A DNA stretch of 64,000 bases from Drechmeria coniospora. Lineage: Eukaryota > Ascomycota > Sordariomycetes > Hypocreales > Ophiocordycipitaceae. The notes beneath the pieces are model-generated. The model was given only the letters and a program-made list of their open reading frames with translations. It made no database searches and was not told the DNA's origin. Each line of letters starts with the position of its first letter. The stretch's first letter is position 1. Below are positions 1 through 10,870 of the stretch, one piece after another. Made by a program: the position numbers and the translations under genes. The DNA is taken from contig NC_054390.1 of assembly GCF_001625195.1 (NCBI RefSeq), forward strand, positions 4,612,027 through 4,676,026, in the 5' to 3' direction.

Positions 1-901
1 CCGGTTGTTTTCTTGGCTCGACGTCGAAGCCCGCACGTCCCGTCGGCCGCCGCGTCACCGTCGTCCTCGTCGGCTGGCCGTGACGTCTGACGGCCCAACG
101 GCAGGCCGCCGCCTCGTCCCTCCCGCTCGCCTGCCATGGCAAGGCAGGGACGCCAAGACAACGGAGCTGACTGTTCATCACCAACATCCCGGTCCACGCT
201 GGATCCTCCTCCACCGGCGGCGCCGAGCAGGCGCGCGGAAGAGGGACGACGGGAATGGCGGTCCAATGGGATGGGCTCGATGGTGAAGCTGAAAATGGCC
301 GGGCCAAGAAATGCCGCCTCCTCCATCGAGCCAAGACAGTCGATGCTTTTCGACTGGCGTCGCCGGCGTCGTACCGTCCGCCTGCTCGTGCGTGGTGAAC
401 GGCGGCGACGTGGACAAGCGGAATGCGTGATGATCCTCGCCCTGCACGGCATGGTCGTGGGCAACTCGCACCTCGAACAAGCGGCGGAATTGCTTCTGGT
501 TTTTGCTTTGCTCTGCGCCTGAGGCAGCCCCTGCCGCTGGCCTGAGGACGAAGCAGGGAGTACGAAGCACTGCCGACGCGCAGGTACTCGTACTCGTGCA
601 CGCAGGGACTCTGACACGATGACGCCCGATGGAGGTAACGACTAGGCGTACCGGTACATGTAGTGGCACTTGCCCAAGTACTTACTTACAGGACTCGCCT
701 GTGGCGCACGCGCATGGAGGCACCTACGGACGAAAAATAGAAGCTCACCAGCGCGGCGAGCTGGGTGTGGCGCAAGCAAACGTCACGCCCACGCATCCCG
801 GCACGCCGGCGCGTACTGTAAATACCCTCTGCCCAGTACCAATGGGGACGTGCATCTGTAACAGGTACAGGTCGACGGGTACATGTACTCGGAAGAACGA
901 G

Positions 902-1128
902 TAATCCAACGTGCAAGGCACCGGCTTCCGCACCGCACAGCGTACCAGGTACGGAGCAGGCAAGTAAGTGCATGTACATGTAGCTATGCCGCTGAAGCAC
1001 TCCGCAATTACTTCGTACTCCAGCATGCAGGGCACCGGCTTCCACACCGCACAGCGTAACAGGTACGGAGCAGGCAGATAAGTACATGCACCAATGCCGC
1101 TGAAGCACTCCGTAATTACTCCGTGCTC
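902..1128. repeat. Tandem duplication, unit about 114 bp, two copies
   Basis: Two adjacent copies share the blocks GGCACCGGCTTCC, CACCGCACAGCGTA, CAGGTACGGAGCAGGCA and ATGCCGCTGAAGCACTCCG in the same order. The first starts near 902 and the second near 1016. They differ by scattered substitutions and a short indel. The start of a third copy may be visible at 1124. Confidence 0.8.
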
Positions 1129-1752
1129 CAACACACATGCAAAACATGTCCAACACGTCCACCGTCGGTCCTCGCTGTTTTTCTTCTTCCTTTGCTCCGT
1201 GCTACGGGTGCGGTGCGTCCTGGAACGGGGTCTTGTCAGCCGGATGTGACGACCCGTCCGCCACCGAGTGGCTGTCAAACAACGCTGGCCAGTTCGTGCT
1301 GGGCGCCAAGATTAAGTGCTGATCTCGACGGAAAAGGCGGCAGCTCACGTCTTGCCTCTGCCTGCACCGCGGAGGAGTGACCCTCACGATGGGTACGCTT
1401 CCCTGGCCTTGCCCGGTGCGTGTACGTACTTGGGTGCGAACGCATGCGCATGCTCCACAGGGACCATGCCAGCTTCCATTCTAGCCAGGCTCTCAGGCGA
1501 CTCGGGTGCTTGGCCATGCGACGCGGGCGTCCAGATACCTATTGCGGGCGGTGCAAGAGAATGCTGCACGTGCGAGTGTACAGGAATAGTGCATGCATGT
1601 CAGGTTGCGAGGTTACCCCGGGCCCCCACGGCCAAGGCGCCAAGGCCCGACACGGCGAGCGCTGCCGCCAGCTTGCCATGCAAACGCGGCGTACCTTGCA
1701 CGTACGTACTATGTTGCAAGCATCTGTCAAGCATGATTGTAGGTGCAAGCAA

Positions 1753-1774
1753 TACTACGGAGTACTCCGTAGTA
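1753..1774. repeat. 22-bp perfect palindrome with GGAGTACTCC core
   Basis: The 22 bases are a perfect inverted repeat centred on AGTACT, with the core CTACGGAGTACTCCGTAG. It is the longest local example of a motif family scattered through the intergenic DNA of this window. A shorter 18-bp relative lies at 61044-61061. Confidence 0.85.
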
Positions 1775-1910
1775 CTCGTACTTACACGGGATCGCCTGCG
1801 TCATTACAGCCAGCTACTAGGTACTAATTAGCGAAATCGTGCTACCTTGGTACCTAGGTACTAATTACCGGAGCATGGAGTAGACGGACTGCATTACTTA
1901 CATGTAACTG

Positions 1911-2360
1911 ACGATTCAGTTCGAGGCGCTATAGCACCTAGTATTACCTACTAGGTAGCAGTCTGTAATTGGGTGCAAGTGCCGGTACATGGGATCGCCT
2001 GCACCTTTGCTACAGCTAATACCGTACACGTACCTGAGACATACTCGTACGGTTTTCGAGGCGCTATTACGGGATTGTAATGTGGGTTGGGGTGCAAGTG
2101 CTCGTAGGTACGTGGGATTGCTAGTACCAAGTAATACGCTGCACACGTACAACATACAACCACGTTGCGCTTCAGCTCGAGGCGCTACGTCAGGTTTTGT
2201 AGGTGCAAGTACGGAGTTACTCGCACATGGCAAGGTTGTCTGCACCCTGATTGCCAGCTAATACCGTACGGCGTGCTTGTAATACCTGGTCGTGTACGGA
2301 GTACTGTACAAGTAGATACAGTACATGTACATGACGCTTCAGCTCGAGGCGCAGCTGCCA
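1911..2360. repeat. Degenerate interspersed repeat family, four CGAGGCGC-containing copies
   Basis: The word TTCGAGGCGCT or TCAGCTCGAGGCGC recurs near 1921, 2056, 2176 and 2345. It is followed at similar distances by GGTGCAAGT and by CAGCTAATACCGTAC in two copies. Spacing is irregular (about 120-170 bp), so this is an old, diverged local repeat rather than a clean tandem array. Confidence 0.6.
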
Positions 2361-3302
2361 CAGGCGTAGTCCGGCCTGCGAGAGCTACATGACGGTACGG
2401 AGTACCAGCGGGGTGGCAAGCATTATCACTACTGGTAGGTCGTGGTATAACCGAGCACGTCGTGCTCGTCAATCTCGCACACTGGCACCGCCGCGTCGCA
2501 ATGCGACGTTCACGACTGTCGTCCAAACCACTCGTGCACTGCCTAGGTAGGTAGCCAGCGACGGTTGCTTCAGGGAGGCGGAGGCTCGTTGGGACAAGGC
2601 TCTTGGGAAACCCCTACGTGTACGGAATACTCCGTGCTTGCCTTGTCCATGCCTGCTGCGGTCGGTCTAGTTGTACGCAGATGCAAGGCTTGCGACGCCT
2701 CCGTGTCCTTGTTACCAGGTCCAAGTGCACATGTACTTACTTATGCCGGCCGTGGTCCGTCCATTCACATCCGCAGGTACTTATTTGTATACGTGTGTTT
2801 GCAAGTAATACTAGGTACTTACTTGCTACTGTGCTAGGTACTAGGTACTAGGTATACTACTGTAATACTAGTATGTAAGTACCAGTGTATAGGTACTAAC
2901 TAGTTGCCTACCAGGTACCTAGTAGATGTGCTGTAGACGATGTCCTTTACAGGGGCTGAGTGGCGGCCAAGGGCCTGCGCGCCATCGCGGCGGTGCTGCT
3001 GGGTACCTGCCATGCATGCACCTGTGATTTGAAGCGGCGCGGAGCATGGTGCGCGGCACGGCTGAACACACCTCACAGGCACCAAACGCCATCGTGAGCG
3101 GCAAAAGACCTCCTGTCACAAACTCTTCTGCTACCCGTCGTGCCGGCCCCGCATCGCTCGGGAACGCAGCCGCCGCCGATGCTGGTTTGGGCCCAGCCAG
3201 ATCGATTGCCGCGTCGGTGCGAACCTCTGCCCGCATCGTGCCCGTCTCGCGGGACGCGTGCTGGCTCCTCCGCCTCTGGCCCTCACCGCCAACGCCAACG
3301 CC

Positions 3303-4920
3303 ATGGCCACCCAGAGGCTGCCGTCGACGAGCTTTTCCCGCATCGCACACAAGGTCATGCGCACCCATGAGAGGAGATGGTCGTGCCGATGAAGCCAGCA
3401 TCCGAGCTGACTCTCCGCAGGTGCTCGTGCCGCAGGTGCGCCGTCTGAGCATCCACCAGCATCAGTCGCTGCGGCTGCTGGCCCAAGTACGGACGTGGCC
3501 ATGACCCCCATCACCGCCGCCACCGTCTGACCCGTCACTCGCAGTCTGGCGCTCCGGTTCCGCGAGGCCGCCTTGTTCGTACCGTGACGGAGGCAAAGAC
3601 GGCCATCGATGAGTTCGGTACCGTCACCACCTACCTTGCCCGCATCCGCCCATCACCGACGAGTCGTCGCGACGCGGCCCGTACGCTGACATGGTTCCAG
3701 GACCTGGCTGTCGCATCACGCCGCAGCTTCTGCCTCGAGCCCGAGTGTATGGTCGGCTCGGAGGGGGTGGCCGATGCGCCGGCCAGGTCGTCTGTGGCCC
3801 CGAGCACGGCCAGCTCGTCGCGTCCGAGATGCTTGGCCAAGGAGGGCGCGGGCGACAAGATGGCCTCGTCGTCGGCGAGCTCTACGTCACGCAGTCGGTC
3901 GAGGCCGCGTCGGAATGGTATCTCGCCATGGCCATCGACAGGGAAAGCTGCTCTCCGACCATTGCCATCTCCAAGAAGGGTGGCCGTGACATCGACGTCA
4001 TCGCCCGGGACCATCCACCGACCCTCTTTGCTTTTCCCTTCCAGCTATCCCGAGGGCTGACGGCCGAGGTGCTTTCGAGCATCGCGTCGGAGCTTTCGCT
4101 CTCATCGCGGGAGAGGCGGCATCTCGAGCGGATCCTCCAAGCCATGCACGGCATCTTTTCGCGACGGGACGCCACGCTGCTCGAGATCAACCCCCTCGTG
4201 CGCACCGCCGACGAGCGCTTCCTCTGCGTCGACACCAATTTCACCTTTGACGGCGCCGCCGCCGGACGGCAGGCGGAACTCTCGGCGCTGCGCGACGGGA
4301 GCCAGGAGGTGGCCGACGAGCTCGAGGCCGAGCGGCACGGGCTCGTCTACGTCAAGATGGACGGCAACATCGGCACCGTGGTGAACGGGGCGGGCCTGGC
4401 GATGGCGACCAACGACGCCGTTGGCTTCTGCGGCGGCGCGAGCGCCAACTTTTTGGACGCCGGCGGCAAGGCGACCGAGGAGACGATGCAGAAGGCGTTT
4501 GCCATTGTCACGCGAGACCCGACCGTCCGGGCCATCCTCGTCAACATCTACGGAGGTGACGTCGGCCTCCTTCCGTCGAGACAGACGTGCGCACATTCTG
4601 ACGAGCCGCTCACCAGGCATCACCCGATGCGACATGATAGCCGCGTCCATCCTGGGCGCGAGCCGGCAGATGGACATGCGCGTGCCCATGGTCGTGCGCC
4701 TGCAGGGCACCAACGCGGAACGCGGCCTGAAGATGGTGAGCGAGCCGCGATCCCTTGACGCCACGTCGCCGGCGCCGGCGCCGCTCCCGCGCTGACAAGG
4801 AGCGACGACGAACAGCTCGAGGCCGCCGACCTGGGATTGCACGTCGAGTCGGACTTTGGGCGCGCAGCCCAGCTCGTCGTCGAGCTTGCGAATGCGACGG
4901 TCGTCGATGGCGAGAAGTGA
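3303..4920 (+). CDS. Succinyl-CoA ligase beta subunit-like, divergent ATP-grasp loop
   Basis: Model: exons 3303-3353, 3421-3486, 3545-3617, 3701-4555, 4617-4735 and 4816-4920, giving 422 residues. The start MATQRLPSTSFSRIAHK looks like a mitochondrial presequence, and RRLSIHQHQSLRLLAQ follows as in ATP-grasp beta subunits. The C-terminal ligase-CoA half is well kept: TLLEINPL, KMDGNIGTVVNGAGLAMAT, ANFLDAGGKATEE, ILVNIYGGITRCD and VPMVVRLQGTN. Known family role: the beta subunit binds nucleotide and, with alpha, makes succinyl-CoA or the reverse in the mitochondrial matrix. Odd point: where the family has KAQ(V)LAGGRGKG this protein reads TPQLLPRARVYG (residues 70-81), so the lysine and glycine loop that hold ATP are gone. 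The gene may be a paralogue with changed function or an early pseudogene. The first two exon boundaries are the least certain. Confidence 0.75.
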
Positions 4921-5589
4921 TGGGCAGTTTGCTTCATGCCACCTATGCTACATGATGCAAACCATGTACGTGACAGATGAGCGCTGCTCAACTTGAAAGT
5001 AGCAGTATGAGGTGGTGCTGAAACGTGGTCCAGATGGAATCGAATGCAGTGGAATGAGTTTGTTCACATGTGCACGTGAGAGTGCATGGTTCCTAGCACA
5101 GCACGTACTGAAGGACTTGTACTCTACGGAGTACTGTACTTACTGAAGCAATACCTAGTAATACTAGGTACCTAGTAGGTACTTGTGGGTATGGAGAACG
5201 TTCAACCACTGTAGTTTGTGCTCCGAGAATATACATGTACAGTAATACTCCGTACTCCGTTCTTGTACTCCGTACATACTAGTAAATACAGTACAGTTAG
5301 TTACAAGTACTGCAAGTGCTGATGTAAGTGCTGTACTGTAAGTGCTGTAGTTAGTTGCAGGTGCTGCAATACAACACAACTAGTCCTTGTACTTGTACCT
5401 GAGTACATGCATACCTGGAGCGGGGCATCCCTCCACCCGCCACTTCACGCCGGCCACACCGCCTTGGTCGACCCCATTCCAAATTAGCCCGACCAGAATG
5501 GCAGAAATTTTAGACTCTTTCGATGAGCGCCGCAGACGAGGCAGCAAGATTCTCCATCAGCCAGCAAGCTCCAGAGTCTCAGCGCAATC
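4921..5589. other. Intergenic, GTAC-rich, no gene seen
   Basis: Between the ligase beta-like gene and CGR1. Bases 5100-5400 are dense in GTACTCCGTAC-like and CTAGGTAC-like words and in the repeated phrase AGTGCTGTA. The final 190 bases are the likely CGR1 promoter. Confidence 0.6.
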
Positions 5590-6080
5590 ATGTCCACGGT
5601 CGATGAGGTTCCCAGCCTCGTGTCGGCCTCGAAGCTGGAAAAGCCCCTTGGAATGCGCAAGAATGGTGAGGATCCGATGCCATCACTGCCGAGCCAGCCA
5701 GCGAAACGAGACTGACGGACAGACGGCAGGCAAGCAGTGGCATGCACAGAAAAAGGCTTTCCGGCCAACCGCAGGCTTGACGTCGTACGACAAGCGAGTG
5801 AAGCAGCGCAACGAGATGACCATGATGAAGGCCAAGGAAAAGGAGATGAAAGAGGAAAAGGAACAGCTGCGCCAGGTACGTCTGCCGTCCCGACACATAC
5901 CAAGTCATGTTGGGCTCACAGGCATGTCTCATGCTGTAGGACCGTATCCAAGCCATACGAGACAAACGAGCCAAGAAGGAAGAAAAAGAGAGGTATGAAA
6001 AGATGGCCGAGACGATGCACCGAAAGAGAATCGAGCGATTGAAGAGGAAAGAGAAGCGGAACAAGCTGCTGAATTCCTGA
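5590..6080 (+). CDS. CGR1: rRNA-processing protein CGR1
   Basis: Three exons, 5590-5665, 5730-5875 and 5940-6080, give a 120-residue, lysine/arginine/glutamate-rich protein, the usual size for CGR1. Characteristic stretches are [20 protein letters not shown], an [13 protein letters not shown] coiled-coil segment and a very basic tail [17 protein letters not shown]. In yeast the family is nucleolar and needed for 60S pre-rRNA processing. Both introns are 64 bp with canonical ends (GTGAGG..CAG and GTACGT..TAG). The ATG gives [20 protein letters not shown], which fits the family N-terminus. This is an ordinary housekeeping gene and a useful anchor for synteny. Confidence 0.9.
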
Positions 6081-6524
6081 GTCGACCCTTCGGCGCCGTC
6101 GCAGGCAGGCAGGCGTTCCCGTCCTTTGGCGTTGTGGAGTTTGGCAAGCCCATGTTCAGGTAGCTTGGTAGCGAACGGTGCGTCGTGTCCAATATAGATT
6201 GTGATTCTACGGAGTAGTGACTGCCGGCATTCAACCAAGACGGGCAGAACAGGATGTGATGTGACGTGACGCCCTGGCCATGGTTCCTGCGATGCGCGGG
6301 GCAAACCACAGTTAGTCCTGCCAGTACAAAATACAGGGCAGTGGAAGGAAGCGACCAGGTGATTACAGTGAAGACGCCAGCAGGGCAACCCCGCCGAGCC
6401 GGTCCGTCCTGCCCCACGGCGACGACGACCCGTACTTGAGTATATAAGGACACGACAACCACTCAGTACCACCCACATCCAACCACGACACCACCATTTT
6501 GACTTCAGCGGCATCAACATCGCA
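6081..6524. other. Intergenic; promoter of the acetyltransferase
   Basis: No gene seen. The 3' half is the upstream region of the O-acetyltransferase gene. Confidence 0.6.
6441..6448 (+). promoter_or_regulatory. TATA box of the O-acetyltransferase gene
   Basis: TATATAAG lies 84 bases before the start codon at 6525, a typical distance for a fungal TATA element. It is followed by a CA-rich leader, as expected for a 5' untranslated region. Confidence 0.6.
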
Positions 6525-7370
6525 ATGGCCAACAGCGGAATGACCGAGACGCAAATGGACGAAAAGGCCATCGAGCATGCAAAGACTCGGTCCAACGTGC
6601 CATGGTGCGATGACTACAAAAAGATGATCTCGGGCATGCGGTAATCATTCCCCCGTCGGGCCGTTTCCACGACCCATGATCGAGGAGCCCGTCGACCGGC
6701 CAGCTAACCGTCTCGTCTTCCTCAGGTACGACGCGCAGGTCCCTGAGCTCGCCGAAGGACGCTTCGAGGCCCGGAAGCTCATGAGAAAGTACAACACGCA
6801 TTTCCCCGACGACGCGACGTTGGAGTCGCTCACGGCCGATCGCGAGGAGATGCTCCGGCAATCGTTTGGCAGAGTCGGCAAGAGCCCCTTTATCGAACCG
6901 CCGCTGAACTTTGACTACGGCTGCAACATTGCCATTGGCGACAATTTTTACTCCAACTTCAAGTTCGTCACCAACCCCGACCGTCGATGAATGTCGTGCT
7001 GGCGGCCATGGACGAGTCAGGGGACGAAGCAGAGGAGGCTGACAAACTCGGCAGCCTCGTCATCCTCGACTGCGGCATGGTCACGATTGGCAACCGTGTC
7101 CAGTTCGGACCCTTTGTTTCCATCTTTGCCGCCACGCACCCGACGGACGTCCAGGCACGGCGCGACGGCGCCGAGCATGCGGGGACGGTCAACATTGGCG
7201 ACGACTGCTGGATCGGCGGGAACACGACCATCATGCCGGGCGTCACCATCGGCAAGGGCTGCACCATCGGCGCCGGAAGCATCGTGACCCGGTCGATCCC
7301 CGACTTTACCGTCGCCATCGGCTCGCCGGCCAAGGTGGTCAAGACGGTGGAAGCCGTACCGGATAAATGA
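6525..7370 (+). CDS. Maltose/galactoside O-acetyltransferase (hexapeptide repeat)
   Basis: Exons 6525-6640, 6726-6962 and 7055-7370 encode 222 residues. The N-terminus has the Mac domain typical of maltose acetyltransferases (YDAQVPELAEGRFEARKLMR). The C-terminal half is a left-handed beta-helix of hexapeptide repeats: NIAIGDNFYSNF, VTIGNRVQFGPFVSIFAATH, VNIGDDCWIGGNTTIMPGVT and IGAGSIVTRSIPDF. The ATH histidine is at the position of the catalytic His. Known role: acetyl transfer from acetyl-CoA to a sugar hydroxyl, normally cytosolic. No signal peptide is seen. Intron 2 (6963-7054) was placed so that the protein reads SNFNLVILD, as in relatives. The neighbouring MFS transporter and glycosyltransferase would fit a sugar-related role, but that is inference. 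Confidence 0.88.
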
Positions 7371-7376
7371 GCAACG

Positions 7377-7562
7377 ATGCACATGCACAGCACACGCACG
7401 GATGCATGCACAGCACACGAATGGATGCATGCAAAGCACCCGAATAGAAGCATGGAGAGCACACGAATAGATGCATGGAGAGCACACGAAGAGATGCATA
7501 CAAAGCACACGAAGAGGTGCATGCACAGCACACGAATAGGTGCATGCACAGCACAAGCATAG
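7377..7562. repeat. 23-bp minisatellite, eight units
   Basis: Consecutive 23-base units of the form ATGCATGCACAGCACACGAAT plus two bases repeat eight times with substitutions (CACAGCAC, GAGAGCAC, CAAAGCAC variants). The array starts immediately after the stop codon of the acetyltransferase. It lies between that gene and the convergent MFS gene and may therefore be part of one or both 3' untranslated regions. The units are adjacent without spacers, so this is not a CRISPR array. Confidence 0.85.
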
Positions 7563-7749
7563 ATGTATGCATACAAACCCACTTGTACACGCATAGACGC
7601 ACGAATGGAATACCATGATGGATTTTTGACATGAGAAACGCACGAATAGACGCACGAATGGAATGCCGTGAGTGATGCATGTATTGTATGATGGAGAAAC
7701 GAAGGCGAGATGGGTGGCGATTCGATACGAATCGGCCTCGTGCCACCGC

Positions 7750-9565
7750 CTAGTCTCTCTTCTTCTCGATGGGCGGAAACAGCAGCCAGATGAAGAGCAT
7801 GGTCCCCAGCAGCACGAGCGTCATGGGCAGCAAAACGCCGACGCCGGACGACTGCGCCAGCAAGCCGGTGAGGAAGGGCAGCAGGGCGGCGCCGCAGCCG
7901 CCAAAGGCCGAGGCGAAGCCTATGACGCTGACGTGCTGGTGTTTCGGGAGCAGCCGGCCGGCGACGAGGATGGTGTTGGGGAAGATGGGGCCGAGGAAGA
8001 AGCCCTGGAGTGCGACGGCGACGGCCGAGACGTGGAACTGGGGGACGAACCAAAAGACGAGGTTGAGGCCCATGGCGACGACAATGTACACCTGTGCCGA
8101 CCCGTCAGCCTGGACGATGCGGTGGGGAGGCGAGCTCGGAGGGTGGCACTCACGGCGGTCGACGTCTTGACGCCGATGCGCGGCGTCACGAAGCCGAGGA
8201 CGGCGCGGCCGACGGTGATGCCGAGCCAGAAGCCGACGGCGGACATGCCGCTCGCAAACTCGTCGCCCTGACGGACCTTGAGCATGAAGGTGACGATCCA
8301 GCCGCCGAGGGCGACCTCGACGCCGACGTAGCAGAACAGGAAGAGGGCGGCCACCCAGCAGACGCGGGCCGAGGGCATGCGGAAGAGGGCATCGACGAGG
8401 CTCGACCGACCGCCGGCACCGCCCTCGCCGTGCTCGCCGCATGTGGCGCGATAGACGGCGCCGGTCGAGTGCCAGAAGGCGCCGGTCAAGGTGACGAGCT
8501 CGACGATGGCGAGGCCAATCTGAACGCGGCGTCAGCTCTCGCGGCCCCGCGCGGCCTATTCTTGGCGCACCCGTGCCGGCGTCGGGGGCGCGAGGGGAAG
8601 GGGGACGGACCATGATGTAGTAAAAGGAGTACCACTCCAGGCCAGCCTTGGCGACCATGGTGGTTGCCACGAGCGGGCTCACGACGCCGCCGGCGCCGTA
8701 GAGGGCGTGGAGGAAGCCGAGCAGCTCGCTCGAGCGGGCGAGGTTTCCGACCCACGCGTTCCAGGCGGCGTCGGCGACGCCGTTGCCGAAGCCGGCGACG
8801 AGAAAGGCAAAGACGAGGACGGGGTAGGGCGGGTGTCCGGCGATGATGGCGTAGGCGGCCAGGTGGCTCAGGGCGCAGACGACGGAGACGCCGCGCTGGC
8901 CGAGCCGGCGGTGCAGGTAGTCGTTGAGGATGGCGGATGAGACGTAGCCGAGAAAGGGCGAGAGGAAGACGAGGGAGACGACGACGTAGCTGAGGCCGTA
9001 GTACCGTTCGAGCTGCGCCGGGCTTCCATCAGCACGGGGCCAAGAATCGACGATACCGTCGGGCGACGGTCGACGGACGACGACGCGGCACTTACGTATG
9101 GAATCAGGGCCTAGCCAGGATCGTCCTCGTCAGCAACGAGCACGCGTTCCCACGAACACGACGTCGGCCGGGGGGGGGGGAGGGGGGGGGGGGGCAAAAA
9201 CGTACGCCGTAGGCAGAGTCGTTGGCACCCATGACGAGAAAGCACCAGAAGGCAGCGCCGAGCCGGTACGAGTTGCGCTTCGGCTCGTTCCAGGACTCGG
9301 CCGCGCGTGTCGCCGGTCTTGCGAGGGACTCCAAACTGCCCAGCTCGGCCGGCGGCGGAACGGCGGCCGGAGGGGGAGGCGACCCGTCACGGGGATGCGA
9401 CCCGTCACGGAGGTGCGACCCGTCACGGAGGTGCGACCCGTCACGGAGATGCGACCCGTCACGGAGATGCGACCCGTCGGCGACATGCTTCGCCGCTCGT
9501 ACTGGCGGGGCTGGCAGGTGCATGTCCTGCAGCTCGAGGACGGAGGTGAAAGAGGAGGAAGCCAT
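7750..9565 (-). CDS. Major facilitator superfamily transporter, BSC6/FucP-like
   Basis: Exons from 5' to 3' on the minus strand are 9565-9206, 9110-9096, 9012-8611, 8519-8154 and 8091-7750, giving 494 residues. The first transmembrane segment follows AFWCFLVMGANDSAYG|ALIPY|LERYYGLSY, the conserved start of this fungal MFS group. About 12 hydrophobic segments follow, ending in LFIWLLFPPIEKKRD. Expected place: plasma or organelle membrane; the substrate is unknown, though distant relatives carry sugars. Odd points: the second exon has only 15 bases (ALIPY), and the cytosolic N-terminus (about residues 30-61) is a DGSHLR hexapeptide repeat made by an 18-bp minisatellite. The first intron contains a long C tract on the coding strand. 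The gene is convergent with the acetyltransferase. Confidence 0.85.
9381..9480. repeat. 18-bp minisatellite inside the MFS coding sequence
   Basis: Five and a half head-to-tail copies of GACCCGTCACGGAGRTGC (units start at 9381, 9399, 9417, 9435, 9453 and 9471). The unit length is a multiple of three, so on the minus strand it reads as repeated DGSHLR without breaking the frame of the transporter. Copies differ only at one or two purine positions, which points to recent expansion. Confidence 0.9.
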
Positions 9566-10090
9566 TCTGCCGACCGATTTCCCTTTGTCGACTCAACTTT
9601 CCGTACTGCGAGAGGGCATCGAACATGTTGGGTTTACGACAGGTCACGGGCGACAAAGGGAAGCGACGACGACGGCGGCGCAGAACTCTCTCGACGGAGG
9701 CGAAGCGATGCTTGACGTCGGGCGCATGCGAGGACAGGCGTTGGATGAGTCATGGCCCCTTGGGCGGTGGTGGTCGCATTGACGACGATGGCGGCGCATC
9801 GGAGCCAAGATCCGGGCAGTCCGGAGAAGGCCGGCATGGAGTCCGGGGTACAAGCACTTGCACGTAGAGGAAGTGCATGTACAAGTACATCTGGGGAGGT
9901 GGGGGCATAGATGGTTTGCGGCGCGATGCGGAACGAATCGGCCGAAACAGGCAGGGCCGCATACAAATCTCCGACGGCGCGGCCCCGACGAGTCAGTCCG
10001 TCAGGACAGTCGCCCATTGTTACTACGTACTTGTACCTGTACACTCTCCACCCCGGGTCGTACGGTGGACGCGCATGTACATGTACCTCC

Positions 10091-10180
10091 AGTCACTCGA
10101 CAAAAGTGACTATCAAACTCGGTTGCGCTGCTCCGTACTTCGTACCACTACAAAGTGAATCGACATTTTTGCCTCCCCAC
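10091..10180. repeat. Dispersed repeat, copy 1
   Basis: Shares AGTCACTYGACAAAAGTGAC at its left end and AATCGACATTT, then TGCC..CCCC, at its right end with a copy at 15407-15480. The middle is more diverged and about 15 bases longer here. The left end contains a small inverted repeat, GTCAC..GTGAC. Confidence 0.75.
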
Positions 10181-10559
10181 TATACAGTAAATGCACAGAG
10201 TAGCTGGGGAGATTTCGCATCTAAGATGTCCTCGCTCACTCTTTGTACATGTAAGAGCTTGTCAAGGGTTCACTGCAGTTGTCAAGGTTGACGAGAATGT
10301 ACATGTGCAGTGTACCGTGTACCGTGTACGGAGTACGGAGTACGGCGAAGTGGCGGAGATTTCTCTTTGGGGATACGGCTTTGGTCACATACTGTACAAG
10401 TTACAAGTGTGTCGTATTTGTACATTGCACTTTAGATGTCAAGTTTGACGTGTAATACCGTACTCGCGCACCTGGACGTGCACATGTACAGTGTACATGT
10501 GGTGCGGAGATTCTGCTTTGGGGACTTGACTCCTACTACTCTAATAATGCCACTAATAC

Positions 10560-10870
10560 TTATTACTTCGTACTCTGCACCGTAGCGCTACTCTGTACCT
10601 ACCTACTGCAGGGCTACTCTGTACCGCAGCGCTACTCTCTACCGTGGCACTGCTCTGTGCTGTAGCGCTACTCCATACCTACTGTAGCGCACATGTACGC
10701 TGTACTTTGGTGTACACTGACAATTCCAGTACAAATGCCACCACTCCGTACTCTGCACCGTAGCGCGACTCTGTACCGCACCGTAACTCTGTACCGTAGC
10801 GCTACTACCCCGTACTGCAGCGTACGTGTATGCTGTACTTGTTGGTGCACACTGACTCTTCCAGTACAGT
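10560..10870. repeat. Diverged direct duplication with CCGTAGCGCTACTCTG words
   Basis: Two blocks, roughly 10600-10735 and 10750-10870, share the order CCGTAGCGC..CTGTACC, then GCTGTACTT, then GGTGYACACTGAC and TTCCAGTACA. Inside each block the phrase GCGCTACTCTGTACCG is itself repeated. No coding potential is seen. Confidence 0.65.

Larger units (their letters stand above)
1..3302. other. Repeat-rich intergenic DNA, no supported gene
   Basis: No reading frame here shows a recognisable domain, a convincing ATG or a fungal intron pattern. Long open frames at 5-670 are arginine/proline-rich on both strands, as expected from GC-rich noncoding DNA. From about 900 onwards the sequence is dominated by tandem repeats and by words of the GTACGGAGTAC and CTAGGTACC types. 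The last 300 bases are the probable promoter of the ligase beta-like gene. A gene running in from the left edge cannot be excluded for the first 500 bases. Confidence 0.6.

Noticed and set aside
178..669. 163-codon minus-strand frame at the left edge
   Set aside because: Arg/His/Pro-rich composition without motif; no splice-linked neighbour could be found.
7377..7562. Possible CRISPR-like array
   Set aside because: The 23-bp units are directly adjacent with no spacers, and the genome is eukaryotic; it is a minisatellite.
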